Assembly (NCBI GenBank): GCA_017591395.1
Contig: WEDG01000825.1
Coordinates: 66,001-130,000 of the forward strand
DNA from: Schistocephalus solidus
Taxonomy: Eukaryota > Platyhelminthes > Cestoda > Diphyllobothriidea > Diphyllobothriidae
DNA length: 64,000 nt
Reading direction: 5' to 3'
Shown in pieces: positions 19,966 through 31,392 of the stretch (its first letter is position 1; the number at the start of each line of letters is the position of its first letter). The notes under the pieces were generated by a model. The model was not told the DNA's origin. It searched no databases and saw only the letters and a list, made by a program, of their open reading frames with translations. The position numbers and the translations under genes were made by a program.

Positions 19966-20066
19966 CACAACAACGAGGGGTTCGATTATTCTCTGGAGTC
20001 CATATACCAGAAACCGCATAGAGAACGCTGGGGGCCCACTGAGTAGCAGAACCCCTCGTTGTTGTG
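19966..20066. mobile_element. Short inverted-repeat element inside family A
   Basis: Perfect 18-bp inverted repeats CACAACAACGAGGGGTTC (19966-19983) and its complement (20049-20066) bound a 65-base centre. It interrupts the end of the family A unit at GCTCAC. It has MITE-like size and form. No clear target duplication is visible. Confidence 0.6.
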
Positions 20067-21769
20067 TCACGCAGCAGCAGAAACATCGGTGAAACACGTG
20101 TCTGGGCTTTTAGCTATTACCTATATCGGAAGTACGGTATAACGTCTTTGCCATATAAGATTCATACTACTTGTAGTACTCATTGTTTGTAGAATGGGCA
20201 TTATGTGGTTATTCCACAGTGGTTGATTGTCTTCGACCCAAATGTTCATTTAAAGTTCGGGTCTGACCCTAAAAAGTCATTTCCGAATCATCTGACTCCA
20301 TTTCCTGCACTTAATAATTTATATATATATATACTCTCATAAATTAAAGAACAGGGATATGAAGGCATAAAGCAATCTAGCTAGAAAACCAAGCATGTGA
20401 GGCTACTGTGGTCTCGATGGAGGCCTAACTAGTCTGAAGAAACCTCTCACAGTACGTTTCATTCAACCAACCTCGCGTATTTTTGTCTTTGGTCAATTGC
20501 TAAGACCTCTGTGCCTGCTTTGTATCACTTACGTTACGATGCGGTTGCTGAACCAGGAGCTGAGGGTTAGTTTACTCTCCGGCAAATCTTTCAGCGCCGT
20601 CCTTGCGCATTCGGCTGGCCTGAGGTTAAATTCCTTCATATCGCGCGCCAAAACCAAGTAACTTGGCTGGTCAGCACGTTTTTCTTACCCAAACAACGAT
20701 TATCGATCGTTCGGGGGCATGGTGAGTTTTGGCTATCATGTAAACAGCTCAGTGTCCTGATTGGTCCATTTACCTTCACTCCAGTTTCCAGCTCTATTGT
20801 GTCGATGGCTGTGCATGCCAAATGGCCTCCACATAATTGTGGTTTTTGAGAGCCGATCGCAGCAGCGACCGCGGCAGGTCAGAGTAACCGCGGTTACAAC
20901 AGCAAGCTCAACAGGCGCGCCAACGTAAACAGCCAGACGCTGTCGCGTAAAGCATAGCTGTAGGCTAGCGTAACTGCAGGTGTCACGCGCTCGACACCTC
21001 ATTGGCCGTTCGACGGATTATGTGAATGACGGACTGTCGAAACGACCAGGGGCTGAGTAAACTGTTCGGGTTGGGTAGCTATGAGACAAATGACTGTTTC
21101 CCGCGTGCTATCAATCCAGTCAAAAAAACATGTAATTGCGGCAGTTGTTGTCATGGAGATTACTGGTTGCAACGACGACATTCTACTACTCTCTCCGATA
21201 CAGAAAACAAAAGTATTCGTTTCTTTTGAATTTTTTAAAGGTAGCACATGAGGCATAAGTTATTATGAGTCGACGAACTGTCCAAGTTGGACAGAATGAG
21301 AGAACTGTGCCTAGTCACAAGTGCGTTCCACATACTGCATGCCATTTAAAACATGTACTTAGAGTCAGAAATGCACTAACCATTAGAGATTCCTACATCA
21401 ACGGCTAAAACACAGGTCAAGTAAACGAAAGGGAATAATATGCGGACGATTGGTTTTTTTACTTTCCGAACACATACGAGGGCCCAGTAAACACGAGAAC
21501 CATCACAGCCTTCACAAACCTTGTGGGCAGAGTGATTCGCTTGGTCCTCAGACGTGAGAAGGTCGGCAAGCTGCTTCTTTAACAGGAGCCTCAGCCATTG
21601 ATCCTGCGACAATTATTCGTAACCGCATTAAGGTTATCGATCCTACAATTACGCTGCTGCTTTACATGACTCCGTGGTTACAGTTCCGCAGTATTTTCAG
21701 GGCAGAATTCACCTATCTCATGCAGTTTGACAAGCACGAGTGATAACAACCACCACGTGATTTAGTTTA
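20067..21769. other. Unassigned
   Basis: A short AT run lies at 20321-20332. Several short frames occur around 20640-21260 on both strands without recognisable domains. I see no known repeat. Confidence 0.4.
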
Positions 21770-22330
21770 CAGTGAAGCTGACTTGCACAACATTTACCTT
21801 AAGTTCTTTCCTCTCTTAGTTTATCTCTCTATCTATCTCTCTCTCCCTCTCTCTAATTCACCTTGCTCCGATGGCATGACAATAACAAGACGACTGGAGA
21901 TGGGCGCGGGCGTAGTGACTGGCAAAGCTAAATTGGTCGTCTACGCGGACCACACGCAACCTAGTACATATCCCGCTTTTATGAGGGCGGCTCGGGTTGC
22001 GCATGCGTGAGAGCACCATAGAGACCATTTTTTGAAGGAACCGTTGCAGTTTGACTCTCCTTTCTGACGTGGGCGAGTGGTCATATCAGTGGACAGCCTT
22101 CCAAACCACGACTCTTAGCGTGTCCTGCTAGATTTAAGTGCGTCAGATTGATTATCATGAAGAATCTGCTGATTTGTCATGAGGGTGGATTCCCCCAGCG
22201 TCGGTCGCTCGCTCGCTCGCTTTCTCTCTCTGCCTCTATCCATCTATCTATCTCTCTTTATCCTCTCATGCGTCAGTAAACTGTCTGAGTCCATCAGCCA
22301 ACGGTGATAAGATTGGATCCAGTGGCTGTG
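21770..22330 (+). mobile_element. Family B, diverged, with CTAT/CT-rich segments
   Basis: GACAATAACAAGACGACTGGAG, GGAACCGTTGCAGTTTGACTC, CCTTCCAAACCACGACTC and GTGCGTCAGATTG match the family B order at low identity. Two pyrimidine-rich segments (21825-21857 and 22210-22270) flank it. Confidence 0.45.
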
Positions 22331-23319
22331 AATGTTGAACGAACCGTCTACGCATGCCACACGCAAATGGCTGCATCGAAAAAAAAGCGTTTTTCTAACA
22401 CCTGCCACAGCTCTGCGTGATCCTGATCTAAATCTTATGCAGCAGAGTAAAGCTGCCTGTGGGGTCCTTTATTTTTCCAACTTTTATGAGTCATGCTCAA
22501 ACCCGGCCACGGATACGGGAACTAAGGGGGGGGGCTATTTAAGGCCCGCACAAGTGGTGGTCGGCAGGTCGCGTTGGCGTCAAATTAGCAAGCCTTCCGC
22601 TCCGGCTGGCCTAGTCACCAGCCTCGTCACCCAGCGTCCCCTGGAGCGGTTGGGTGGGGGTGTGAAGTAAGTGAGTGCATCCTCGGTCAGAGTCACTGAG
22701 AGGCCATCTAAGTTGGTTGTTTCCGGACTTGCAATTCACGCACCTGTGAATCCTCGCCAGAGTTTCAGCCTCATCGAACTTGAAGTACTTTTACGGAGTC
22801 AGCCGCGACTTATCAGTTGGCGTCATTCGCTCCCCTAACAGATCTTCACGCTGAACGACTGATTGGGTCTAGGCTACAGTCTATTGATAACAGAAAACAA
22901 ATCTATAATCAACGAGATGACGGTGCTTTTTGGCGAAATTGTTGTTGCCTTTACCGTCCACAGACAACAACCAAGAACACTAAACAAGCGAGGTGACTGG
23001 GGTGTGTACAGAAGCAAATTTGGGTTCTCTAATCACTAGCCTTGGAGCTCGCACCATAAAAAGGAACCTACAGTTTGTGACGGAGGGATTGCTCGTGTGT
23101 AGCCAGCATGTGATGGATGTGTCTGCCTGTTTAGCCACCGTTCTCATGTCAAACTAGGTTGACTTAACCTGGCGCCTGCAGGGGAAATCCAGATCTAGCC
23201 CCATGCAGGACAAGGCTCTCTACCTCTGTAATTCTCTGGATGCGCACATAGACAATTCCCTTTTGGGCGATTTTGACGGATTTGAACAATTCATTTGACC
23301 CAATTGTGAAAAACTCGGC
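22331..23319. other. Unassigned
   Basis: A run of nine G lies near 22530. There is no supported gene. Confidence 0.4.
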
Positions 23320-23400
23320 GGCCTCGGTGTGATTCGAACCCACGGCAGCAAGAGGAAGGCTTCAGTACAGCAACGCTCTAGTCACCTTAGCTACGAGGCC
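23320..23400 (-). repeat. tRNA-Ser-like sequence (repeat or pseudogene)
   Basis: The acceptor stem GGCCTCG/CGAGGCC is perfect. The T arm is GTGGGTTCGAATCACAC, and the discriminator is G. The anticodon arm reads as a loop GTACTGA, nominally anticodon ACU, and a 14-base variable region follows, as in class II tRNAs. The D arm is slightly worn. Two related copies share the unusual anticodon arm, and the copy at 23953 also shares the 3' flank (CGAATTTTCC, TTTGGTCAAATGAATT). This points to a tRNA-derived repeat rather than a tRNA gene. Confidence 0.55.
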
Positions 23401-23952
23401 CCCGGAAGCCGCGAGTTTAATCACACTCTCGTTTCGGCAGTAGACTATCCGAATGTCCGTATAATGCACTGGTTTATAATTAACGGTTTAGCAGTTGCGG
23501 TATAAGCACGTCTGTCCGCCATCCCTTATGCAGCACTTGCCGGATACCACTTAAATCTTGTTTCGGGGAGTGAAGGCACACATTTAGGGGAAATCACTCA
23601 GCCATGCGTCCAATTACTTAAAACCCAGATGTGTTTTTTGGTCTGTTAATTGACTTTTCTGCACAATATACATTTTTTTATTGCTTTTTACTGAGCATAT
23701 GTAGTAATTACCATAATATACAAACTGCTGTCCGAAATATTCCGGTAGCATTCGCACCCACGCCAACAAGGGCAAGGACAATTGAATCAAGGGAATTATT
23801 TCAAAGCTTCAAAAACACCGAATAATTAAGTGAGCATAGCAATCATCTGGTGGATTCTAGATTGATTGCCTAGGAAATCCTGCTTGGGCAGTTGCAGTAG
23901 TCTTCGAGAGTAACTTGACCCTAGTGGGATTAAACCCACGGTTCCCGATGGA
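23401..23952. other. Unassigned
   Basis: No supported feature. Confidence 0.4.
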
Positions 23953-24034
23953 GGCCTAGTAGCTCAGTTGGCTAGAGTGTTGGCTGTACTACAGGCTTCA
24001 CCTTGTTGTTGTGGGTTCAAATCCCACCGAGGTC
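23953..24034 (+). repeat. tRNA-Ser-like sequence (repeat or pseudogene)
   Basis: It has GGCCTAG/CGAGGTC acceptor strands, a clean D arm TAGCTCAGTTGGCTAGAGT, the loop GTACTAC and a good T arm GTGGGTTCAAATCCCAC. The long variable region matches the copy at 23320. The flank after the acceptor (CGAATTTTCCACATTTTGG) is shared with that copy. Confidence 0.55.
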
Positions 24035-25029
24035 GCCGAATTTTCCACATTTTGGTCAAATGAATTCCTTTTCAGCTTGGCGGCGTGCCACGAGTGGGTG
24101 CATACTTTGCCAATGGGACTGACTATCTCAGGCTGCTATGGCTGCGTTCTTAATGCGTCTGTCGTCATGACGACCCCCTCCCCCCCTCCCAAGGCTTGCG
24201 CTCAGGTAGGTGTTGGGTTGGCCACTGCGCTCAACCGCATATCCAGTAATCTTAATTTAATTTGGCAACTAGAAGATTGTGAGAGGGAGAGCGTGAAAGA
24301 CTGAGAGTGCGCAAGTCAACCCCACTTATAATTCAGTTCAGGCGCAAGTCATCACCCTCCTCAAGGGAAGGTAGACATCTGAGAAACTCACTGATTATCT
24401 CTCAGGCGGACAGCCTAGAGAAAAAAAAAAATGACGCGTACCGGAAAGGCAGCCTAGTCGGATGACATACGAGAGGCAGATTACAAATGAAAGCGACAAG
24501 TTAGAGTCGGACAAGTGACGGTCTTGCCTCAAGACGAACACATTCATCTCCCTTAGAAATATAGTTGAAAATAAAACCCACGACCAGGCCAGAAAATGGA
24601 CGTAGGCATAGCCAAATTAGTAATTTAATTTGTCGTATTTTTGATTGTATTCCGGGCCAATCAGAGGATGCTTTGATTAACCGCACTAAAATTCCAACTA
24701 ATTTCATGAAAAAACCATATTTAGATTAGTTAAACGTCAAGACGGTATAATAAGAGGACAAACATTAAAACTTTGCAGCGTGGGGATGTGGAAAAGATGT
24801 TTTCTGCTTACATGGCAGTCCAGAAAGATCGTCCAAATTTCTGTGAGACTTTTGTTGCTGGAATGACCGCGTTCTCTCGCTCCTTCAGAAGTTGTGACAA
24901 AGAAAAGCAAGGGCGATCCAATCTAACTAGGGAAGCAAATGGCGTGGCTAGTTCATTCGAGCTTGTTGCAGAATTTGTTTTACGCGCTCATTTTGGTCTC
25001 CACCGATAGGACGAGGTGATGAAAACGCT
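24035..25029. other. Unassigned
   Basis: A 12-A run lies near 24420. Frames here are short and unrecognised. Confidence 0.4.
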
Positions 25030-25265
25030 CAGGTGATCCTGCTCCAAATTGCAGGAATGATAAACATTCCTGTGCCGTAACGCAAACCCTCACCCTAATT
25101 ATAATCTTAACGCTAACCCAACCCTTTACCTTAATCTTAACTCTAACCTTAACCCTAACCCTGATTTCACAGGAATTTACCGCAAAGTGGCCTGTATTAC
25201 AGATGGTCCCCGTTTTTATGTTCTGTCGCGGGGGCCGTATAAGTAAGCTCGATCCCCCATTTTCT
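25030..25265. mobile_element. Family C, diverged
   Basis: CATTCCTGTGCCGTAACGC, a run of CTAACC hexamers, TTCACAGGAATTTACCGC and AAAGTGGCCTGTATTACAG, then a worn terminus GTTTTTATGTTCTGTCGCG. Confidence 0.6.
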
Positions 25266-26889
25266 CCCATTACCTGTAATGGATCACTCACTATATTTTT
25301 TAACAGACACATCTAGTTTTTCGAACTCAAGGGAGGAAATCACACTCAAGGCAAAAACACGTGCGAAGAGAGCGATCTCTGCAACATTTTCCTGCTAATC
25401 GGCTAAAGCAGTGTAGGCCTCTCACAGCCTTTTCCACAAAACAGATCATTCGTGAGCCGCGCTTTTTCGCTTTTCTGCGTATTGAAAAAAAGAGGCATGA
25501 ACGTCATATGCGACCCAACTAAGGGAACAAAATATAGGTAAGCGTGCAATACGTAACCGTACTGCATGCCAACGTAACCCTACCTCTATCAACTGTGCTC
25601 CTTAGGTTTGGCATTTGTTGCCGGGTTAGTAGTGTCACGGAATATTTCGTTGGCGGTAGGAGGACCGAAGTATCGGATCAAATGGCAACTTTCCAAGCGG
25701 TGACTATAAGGATGCCGCGGTAGTTCCAAAACGCATCCGTTTTAATTTGCTAATGAAGGATCACGTAGAGCGCGTTTCATTTTAACTGCCATCAAGGGTC
25801 CGAATAGAAGTGGGCTAGGTCAGCTAGGAATGATATCACGCATAGTGGTTGGTGTGAAGTCAAGCCACCAGATATCGCAATCCGCAAACTTTTCGGGGCA
25901 ACAATTAATTGTTCGACCAAACTAATCCGACAACGAATGCTAAACCAAACGAAAACAATGGATAAGATAAGGTTGGTGCTCTCATTTTCTTCATTTAGTC
26001 CAATTCATATACATCCTAATACCACTGGTCCCATATTACTCACCTGCTTTCTTGTCAAAAAATACCAAACATCGGCCAAATATAGAGGAAGCTGCTCTGT
26101 GAGGCTATGAATAGGATAAAGCTTTCTTTTCTGCTGCTGCTGCCCGCGTAGGCACTGGACTGGGGTTTAGGTGCGAAATGCCATAACCGCACTCTCTGTC
26201 AGTTAACACAACGCCCCTCTGACACGCTAGGTATACGCAAATGTAGCCACCAGGACTAAAACCCATGAATTCCTTGGAAGACCGCTCGGCTGACCAAAAA
26301 AATCCTGTTTTGACCTCAGCGTTCTCTCCACGTAGTCCTGTGATTTGGCTTTTTGGCTGGCTGACGACAACTACTATGCCGGAAACGGCTCCTTCTAAGC
26401 CCCTTAACCTTTTCGCTAGTAAAGGCACCGGGCGAGGCGCCATGACTGTTAGACTGTCCAAAAACGAGGTTGTTGGCTTGCATCAGCACGCTAACATGTG
26501 GAGGATTGCGCGCCAAAGGCATGGCTACTGTAACCAGTAACGGATAAGCCATCTTCACTGTAGGAAATAATGTTTATCGGGCGTCAACAGGTCATACATT
26601 CGGAAACTCCACGCATTTATGGAACGGAAGAGCTAATAAACCAAGATGAAAGAACTCTGCATGCTCGGTAGAGGGATACCTGGCCAGTTTACATTTTTGC
26701 TTACATTAGGTGTCGCAACTCATAAAAAAGTTGTTTGGATGGTAAGGAGTACGTTGGATGCGGTATTTTTTCGGTAAATTGCTTTGAGATGCATAAGTAA
26801 TTTTGGTGAGAGTATGGTATGTAACCCACTGGATTGGTGTTCAAGAACTTCCTGCTTCTTTTATTTAGGTAGATGTGGTTAATTGTCAT
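25266..26889. other. Unassigned
   Basis: Open frames overlap on both strands at 26105-26558, but no domain is recognised. A weak TGGCTGGCTGACGA near 26353 recalls family A without the rest of the motif. Confidence 0.4.
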
Positions 26890-27090
26890 CTGCTTGGCAA
26901 TAGTTCATGAAAGGGGTTAGGGTTTGAGGGTTAGGTTTAGGGCTTTAGGCTTGGAGTTTCAGGGTTACGTTCAAGCTTTTTAAGGTTTGGGTTTAGGGTT
27001 TCAGGTTCGAATTTTTGGTTTTCTGGCTGAGAGCTAGGGATTTGGTTTCGGGTTTTAGAGTCAGAGTTGGTCCTAGTGATATTAACCTAT
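26890..27090 (+). repeat. Degenerate telomere-like (TTAGGG-related) tract
   Basis: About 200 bases of GGGTTAGGGTTTGAGGG-type, irregular T/A/G units. It may be a family C interior without termini. Confidence 0.6.
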
Positions 27091-28540
27091 GGTTTTCCAG
27101 TGAGATTACATACCCTCCCCTTGCCATCCTTTTTCTGAAGGCGAATCTGTTTCAGAGCTGTGATATGAAAGAAAGACAGGACATTTTCAACTAAGAACGG
27201 ATGTTTCCATATGCCCAAGACATATTATGTGCTGTTGCGTGTCATAGTTTGGGATCGCTTCCTTTTCCGTGTTCTTCAGTGAAGTGACATTAATATAAGT
27301 GAGAACTGTTTCCAGGACTTGGAACCTTGAACTTTGTTCCCTCTGAAGTCGCGTGAGCAGACAAACTAAAAATCAGTGAGCTCATATATATAAAAAATGT
27401 GCATGGTTAATTTGTGTTATTTTTGCCAAAAAAATCATGGCCATCCAGTTGTTTTAGCGTAGTGAAGTAAAAATAAATGTGCCATCTGGGCAAATCAAGA
27501 AAATGTGCGTTGTGTGGTAAAGAATCCATCGGATTCCATCGGATACTTTTTTATGTATTTACAGTCTTAGAACGAGGCATTTAAATAAACAAATGTAGTA
27601 AAAAAGTCGCCAATATAAAGAAAAAAACGAGTTTTCTTTAAATTTTCAGTGGAAAATATATCACTGATTTTCAAAGAAGTCACAAAAACGATAAAACTTC
27701 CACCTTTTCACCTTGATTTTATCTTGGAAAAACGTAAATTCCTCATATCTTCGTCAGCAAGGTATCTAATTAACGAGTTTTTTAAAGGGGCACCTTATTT
27801 TAAAACTTTTTTTAAAAATTGATCCTTGGTGCCAAGGATCAATTTTTATTGCAAAAGTTGCAGACGTTCATTTTTCTTGGCAATGCTTTTTCATGTTTGG
27901 TTAAATCTACAATTATGACGCAAACGTCCAGCTCCAATAGAAAGAATAGCCGAAAGCTCACTACTTTTGTAAATTCTTTTAAGACCTATCTTATTTTGAA
28001 GGTTTTGATCAACACATAGAACAGGATATGAAATGTATCGTCAATCGATTGAAAACAGAGAAAATCATAAAATATTCACGAGTATATCAAGGAAGATCTG
28101 GAACTAATTATGATCTAATACCAGAAATATATATAAAGAAATGTGAAAAAAGGATAGTTCTCTTACTATACACAAAAAGGCATGATGAAACTATCACCTG
28201 ATAATTCCCTTTAAATTTATTCGTCGCATTTACAGCAATTGTTTGCATTTCAGAAGGTACCGATTTTTTTAAAATAGTTGGTATTTCTAAACAAATTAAT
28301 GTTAATGTTCACCTTCCATTTAAGCTTTTAATTTGTCTAAGGTTGTTCATTATTATTTCAAAGGTTTAGTACATGCGTTGGTGCCAGTTTGTGAGTGATT
28401 ATCAATCTTTCGAAATTTTCGGCATTTTGCATGAGATTGGTTCTCTACTATACCAGGTTGCGGGACGTGCTCGCCTCTTTGAGCACTGACATTAAATCTA
28501 GAAAGCCCCCAGACAGTCTCCTAGCAACAAGTAATACCTT
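27091..28540. other. AT-rich unassigned region with a perfect hairpin
   Basis: At 27813-27829 and 27832-27848 two 17-bp arms form a perfect inverted repeat with a 2-base centre. The surroundings are very AT-rich and hold only short frames. No family repeat is recognised. Confidence 0.55.
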
Positions 28541-28700
28541 GCCACCAGAGACAAGGAAAGTCGGGGTCGCTATTTCTGACTTATTAGCAGTCGTCAGTCA
28601 ACCGCACCCGACCCAGTGTTTACTAACCCATGATTCGAACCCGGAACCGCTTGGTCCTTGAGCGTGAAGTCAAACATTTCACCATCAAGCTGGATAGGAG
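28541..28700 (-). repeat. Family A, degraded
   Basis: On the minus strand a worn head with GGGTTCGAATCAT leads to GGTTGACTGACGACTGC, TAATAAGTCAGAAATAGC, and the family spacing is kept. CTGACGA and GAAA survive, but the stems are poor. Confidence 0.5.
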
Positions 28701-28979
28701 TTCTTTAGGGGGCTTGCTGTTCTCACAGATTACGCATACATTTCTAGGTTTTCTTTGTGGGTGCAGTTGTGAATACTGCCTCTACACATAAGCTGGTCTC
28801 TGAATGTAAGGCAGAAATGCTGGCATCCCAGTACTCGTCGTCCGGTTTTCCAATTCTTCCGCAGCCTCATGGAAATGTTCCATCAAACTGGGTTGCTTGC
28901 GGGACTTTCCGTTTGACATTGGAAACTCCCATCCCAAGCACTCACCCGCAACCGCACAGACAACAACTATAAAAGGAAT

Positions 28980-29120
28980 ACAAAGAAAAGGAAGGAAGAC
29001 AGGGCCAGTTATTTCTAGCTTTATGGTAATGGCCATTCAGCTATCCTACGTCAAGTCGAGATTCGTATGACGGGGCCTTGAAGTTGAAGTGTTTGGTCAT
29101 TGAGCGTGAAGCCAAATGCC
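28980..29120 (-). repeat. Family A, strongly degraded
   Basis: The minus strand keeps AAGCTAGAAATAACTGGCC and shares CATTGAGCGTGAAG with the copy at 28541. The CTGATGA core is gone. Confidence 0.35.
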
Positions 29121-29165
29121 CCAAAATTGACTGGGGCGTCACCTGCTGAATGTCTGCAGTCGGGA

Positions 29166-29212
29166 ATAGTAGAAGTAGTATTAGTAGTAGTAGTAGTAGT
29201 AGTAGTAATAAT
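29166..29212. repeat. (AGT)n microsatellite
   Basis: Around 14 AGT/AGTA units with interruptions. Confidence 0.9.
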
Positions 29213-29879
29213 AGTAGAATTAGTTCTAGAGACTATATTTCACTGCATTAATCGAAGGTCTGCATATGCTGGTCTCATTTAATGATGCAGTTTCGGACTG
29301 AGGACCCCTAAGCGATATCGCAGCGATAAATTATCAATAACCAAGCCATTTTACCGATAAATACAGGGGAGATGATGGTTTATTCTACAGAAAATGACTC
29401 AAACATGGAGAGACGAGGTGGACTGAAAAAGGTTAAGTGCCTGCTGATTTTGAAGTGGGTGAGAGTGGAAGAGAGTTTTGATTTTGAACTGATAAAAACC
29501 TTCGCAAAAAACTGCTTGTTAATGTATTACAAAAGAACAATTAAAAAATGGGGCTTTGATGATTGCTGGGTGCAGCAATAGGCGCAGTTCGCATTGCGAA
29601 CCCTGGTCACTCTGAGGGTGTCATTAATTTGCGTGAAAAAAACAACGAATACAGTTTGTTGCGAGTCCTCTATTATGAATGTCCATGAAGGAACAGAAGA
29701 AATTGTGGCTGAATTTTTACTGTGAAGGAGTCATGCGAATTTGCCGTATTTTATGCCGTATTTTATGATCTCCTAAAAAGTATAGCCACGCGTCACGGCA
29801 GGCGCCAGACTTTCTAGAACACCGACAAAAATCTTTAAATCTGCCTAAAATTAGAAGGCCTGTCTAAGTGGGGCCACAA
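29213..29879. other. Unassigned
   Basis: A frame at 29372-29581 (69 codons) has no recognised similarity and no promoter or splice support. A short duplication GCCGTATTTTAT occurs at about 29742-29766. Confidence 0.4.
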
Positions 29880-30722
29880 ATCTGATCAGCCTGCAACACG
29901 ATAGATCGACCGTCGATTTCGACGAGGTCCACCGTATGCTCCACACCAGGTGGTGCAGGGACGGTGACTTGCACGTGAATTAGTTTTAAGTGATAGTAGC
30001 CTTGCGCTGCAGCTACCGCACTCTCTCCTCCTCCCCCATCTGAACCCGGTGTCATGACAGAGTCAAGAAGACCGGAGGCGGGAGAGGACGTAGGTGGCTG
30101 GCGCGGCCGGAGCCGCCCCTGGGCGTACCACCACACCTGGCTCGGATCCCACGGAGTGGGAGTGCCATAAAGGCCACATTAAGAAGGAGCCATTGCAACC
30201 TGACTCTCAGTCCGCCAGTCAGCCACTCCACACAAAACACACATTGGGCTGACCACGCGGTCCGAGTTATCCCGTCAGTTGCAACCTTCCAAGCCATGGC
30301 TTTTAGCGCACCGTGATAGTTTCAAGCGCATCTAATTGTTTACAGTGAGGAACATGCGCTGAGCTGTCGATCTCACTCTCTCTCCTACAGTCAAACCGCT
30401 GTCCGAGCCGGTCAGTTGTCTGATGCGGAAGTAGGCGCAGCTGCTGGGACCTCGTCTATGTGTACTACGTACACGACCTGGCCCCCCAAACACAAGCACC
30501 AGGATTTCACACAACAGGGAGTTGAACGGCTTACATCTCACATGCGTGAGATAACCAGAAGTCACGTTAAGAAGGAGCCATCGCAGCCTGATTCTCAGAC
30601 CACCAGTCAGCCACTCCACACAACACACATTGGACTAACTGCGAGGTCTGAGTGTAATTGTCAGTTGGCAAACTTCCAATCCTGCAACACAACCCCACGT
30701 TCGTACACAGTTGGAAGCTGAC
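29880..30722 (+). mobile_element. Family B repeat, long copy
   Basis: It starts ATCGACCGTCGATTTCGACG and runs through GGTGCAGGGACGGTGAC, AAGTGATAGTAGCCTTGCG, CACTCTCTCCTCCTCCC, GAGTCAAGAAGACCGGAGG, GGCCGGAGCCGCCCCTGGG, CCATAAAGGCCACATTAAG, TGACTCTCAGTCCGCCAGTC, CCAAGCCATGGCTTTTAGC, GATCTCACTCTCTCTCC and TCTGATGCGGAAGTAGGCG. A second half repeats the GCCATCGCAGCC / CACTCCACACAACACAC block, so the long form is itself internally duplicated. Confidence 0.7.
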
Positions 30723-31060
30723 CTGTAGGTGTGAATAATTGTGGTAATCATACTAGGGAAAAAATAACTTTTTGAGTGAAGTTCCTTCAATCCTATTTCC
30801 GCGAATGCATATACAAAATTACATACGACTTTTACTCCATGGCATAACCACTTTTACGTCAATATTATGTGTTGAAATTACAATAAACTGAACACTGTCC
30901 TAACGGTTAAATCAAGGGGTAAGTAAATAGGATGGGAAATGATATAATGGGAATCTGCGTGACAACACAGTCCCGTTCCCGTAAATACTAGCAACAAAAC
31001 TAGGGTCGGAGAGTGATTGTCCTCCTGACACCCACGCATAAAAGCAGCATGCGCGTCAAT
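30723..31060. other. Unassigned
   Basis: No supported feature. Confidence 0.4.
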
Positions 31061-31142
31061 GCATTAGTAGTATCAAGAGTAATAGTAATAATACCAGAAT
31101 TATTAGTATTAGCTATGGTATTATTAGTAGTGGTAGTAGTAT

Positions 31143-31195
<53 letters not shown>

Positions 31196-31198
31196 TAG
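31061..31198. repeat. (AGT)n microsatellite, imperfect start
   Basis: Interrupted AGT/ATT units become an almost perfect AGT run of about 20 units, ending at the family B fragment. Confidence 0.9.
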
Positions 31199-31392
31199 TG
31201 AGAATGGACTTGTACTGCATCTACCCCACACTGTTCCACTCCCCCCTGGGTCTGGTGTCAAGATACGGTCAAGAAGACCGGAGATAGGAGAGGGCGCAGG
31301 CCCCTGCACTTTGGGCCCCCACAAACAAGAACGCTCGGATCCCAGCCGAGTGAGAGTGCCATAAGGGCCATTGCAGCCGTAGCAGTACTACT
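31199..31392 (+). mobile_element. Family B fragment next to the AGT array
   Basis: Right after the microsatellite comes ACTGCATCTACCCCACACTG, CAAGAAGACCGGAGATAGG and GGGCCATTGCAGCC. In complete copies AAGTGATAGTAGCC stands at the point where the AGT array sits here. Confidence 0.6.

Noticed and set aside
23320..23400. Functional tRNA-Ser gene
   Set aside because: The anticodon arm has a mismatch, the anticodon would be ACU, and the 3' flank is shared with another copy, which fits a tRNA-derived repeat better.
25104..25180. Interstitial telomere (CCCTAA-like tract)
   Set aside because: The hexamers are degenerate and lie within a family C element with its usual flanking blocks, so a telomere-fusion origin is not needed.
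26340..26405. Possible further hammerhead copy (GGCTGGCTGACGA then GGAAACGGC)
   Set aside because: CTGACGA and GAAA are present, but no stem II pairing, no stem I partner and no family A flanks were found.
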